A stretch of DNA of 6,523 nucleotides from Oligoflexaceae bacterium. Its GTDB lineage: Bacteria > Bdellovibrionota_B > Oligoflexia > Oligoflexales > Oligoflexaceae. The stretch covers positions 1-6,523 of the forward strand of contig CANJJY010000260.1 of assembly GCA_947474445.1 (NCBI GenBank), in the 5' to 3' direction. Position 1 is the stretch's first letter, and every line of letters begins with the position of its first letter. Both the position numbers and the translations under genes were made by a program. Positions 5,692 through 6,523 of this stretch are shown piece by piece. The notes beneath the pieces are model-generated. The model saw only the letters and a program-made list of their open reading frames with translations, was not told the DNA's origin and did no database searches.

Positions 5692-6437
5692 ACATAGCGC
5701 TCTCCTTCGCAGCTCTTTGCCTCCTCTGCGTCGGCACTTCGGCCGAAGCTTTCGTATTATTGTCCGGAACTCAGGAAGCGCGACTCGCCGCGACTGAGGC
5801 AGCACCCGAAGTCAATTTTCTCTTGCCATCGACACCGCCGAAAATCACGGGCAAAGATCGCTTCGCCGATGGCGCGTTCGAAAATCTTTCTGACGAAGAT
5901 TTTTGGTTGATGCTGGTCGAGGCGGCAATGCAAAGATGGAACGACGTCGAAGGAGCCTTTATCACCTTCACGGCGAAGATCGACGACGAGGCCACGCTGA
6001 ATTCTCTCGATCAGTTTCATTCCATCGTCGTCAGCGCGACTAACGAAACCTCATCGGCCTACGCCCAGCCCGAGGTGGTCGACGGCGTGATTGCCGATTG
6101 CGATATCGCCGTCTCCACGCGAAGTGCCGCAGCAACCAGTCTCGCTTTCACCTTGATGCACGAGCTCGGTCACTGTGCGGGACTCGGCCACAATCACAGC
6201 GACTATAAGGCAGCAATGGGCTATTCCCGCAGCGATACTTCGCTCAAGCTCGGCCTTGATGACGAGGCTGGCTTGATTTTCCTTTATCCCGATGCGACGG
6301 TTCCTGCTCCACAAGAATTGATTCATTGCGGCACAATTTCGGCGAAAAATGGAGGTTCTCGGGGCGGGTTCGCCTGGATATTCGCGCTGCCCCTCGGCCT
6401 TGCCTGGCTGCTTCGTCCGAGGAAAGTCAGGGTCTAG
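5682..6437 (+). CDS. Secreted matrixin-like zinc metalloprotease with C-terminal sorting-type tail
   Basis: The 251-residue protein is a matrixin-type (metzincin) peptidase. Residues 1-23 are a signal peptide ending in AEA. The helix AAMQRWNDV (81-89) matches the family RW helix. The zinc site is HELGHCAGLGH (160-170), with ligands H160, H164 and H170 and catalytic E161. The downstream Met-turn is M179 in AAMGYS, followed by LGLDDEAGLIFLYP (190-203), as in matrixins. C140 and C164 may form a disulfide beside the active site. After the catalytic domain, C216-G-T and an NGGSRGG stretch (223-229) lead to a hydrophobic segment (230-244) and a basic end RPRKVR. This three-part tail resembles GlyGly-CTERM or MYXO-CTERM signals, which are cut by rhombosortase- or myxosortase-type proteases; it could also be a simple membrane anchor. 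ATG 5682 is chosen because it gives the signal peptide directly and has GGGGA 7 nt upstream. The frame also runs open upstream to 5586, inside the previous gene. Substrates are unknown. Confidence 0.88.
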   Translation: MVLNIALSFAALCLLCVGTSAEAFVLLSGTQEARLAATEAAPEVNFLLPSTPPKITGKDRFADGAFENLSDEDFWLMLVEAAMQRWNDVEGAFITFTAKIDDEATLNSLDQFHSIVVSATNETSSAYAQPEVVDGVIADCDIAVSTRSAAATSLAFTLMHELGHCAGLGHNHSDYKAAMGYSRSDTSLKLGLDDEAGLIFLYPDATVPAPQELIHCGTISAKNGGSRGGFAWIFALPLGLAWLLRPRKVRV

Positions 6438-6523
6438 GTGGATAGGGCTTGTCTGCTCGTGAAAAAGATTCTAATTTATGCCCCTCAGTTCGCTTGTTTC
6501 AAATGCGGCATCTGAGAGCTTAA

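Noticed and set aside
6438..6523. Right-edge tail, including an 18-codon ORF from GTG 6460 and an ATG 6478 frame open to the edge
   Set aside because: Neither has a ribosome site. The short one is probably chance and the other is too short at the edge to judge. A convergent minus-strand gene could end here, but nothing identifies it.

Overview
The window reads as chromosomal DNA of a Gram-negative bacterium. Several proteins carry signal peptides or beta-barrel-like strand patterns, one secreted protein ends in a sorting-signal-like tail, and one is a haem-motif lipoprotein candidate. Two c-di-GMP-type proteins lie close together beside small cell-envelope proteins and a matrixin-like protease. 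That mix, with a mid-range GC content, fits a deltaproteobacterial-type or Bdellovibrionota/Oligoflexia genome. The lineage is an inference from gene style; no marker gene here proves it. No mobile element, CRISPR array, tRNA or rRNA was seen.

Layout, left to right. (1) 1-1028, minus: the N-terminal 342 residues of an exported protein with two c-type haem motifs around a beta-sandwich-like segment; its 3' end lies outside the window. (2) 1029-1335: a divergent spacer holding a possible 31-codon upstream ORF that overlaps the next start by ATGA, and a hairpin. (3) 1336-1746, plus: a short ribosome hibernation factor-like protein (HPF/RaiA family), followed by a GC-rich hairpin. (4) 1896-2873, plus: a response-regulator-like protein with a degenerate receiver domain and a degenerate GGDEF domain that keeps its RxxD inhibitory site. 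Its stop overlaps the stop of the convergent gene by four bases. (5) 2870-3589, minus: a predicted outer-membrane beta-barrel protein. (6) 3679-4671 (possibly to 4782), minus: an HD-GYP domain protein with two altered active-site positions. (7) 4781-6437, plus: a tightly overlapping three-gene unit encoding two small predicted beta-barrel or surface proteins and a secreted matrixin-like zinc metalloprotease with a C-terminal anchoring or sorting tail.

How the parts may work together. The two c-di-GMP proteins are both altered: the GGDEF protein looks like a nucleotide-binding effector rather than a synthase, and the HD-GYP protein has lost a motif lysine and a metal-ligand aspartate. They sit around an outer-membrane protein gene and next to a surface-protease operon, so control of the cell surface by c-di-GMP is a reasonable hypothesis, but nothing in the DNA proves the link. 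The best leads are the degenerate c-di-GMP pair, the protease operon with its sorting-type tail, the double-haem lipoprotein candidate that runs off the left edge, and the leader ORF coupled to the hibernation factor gene.
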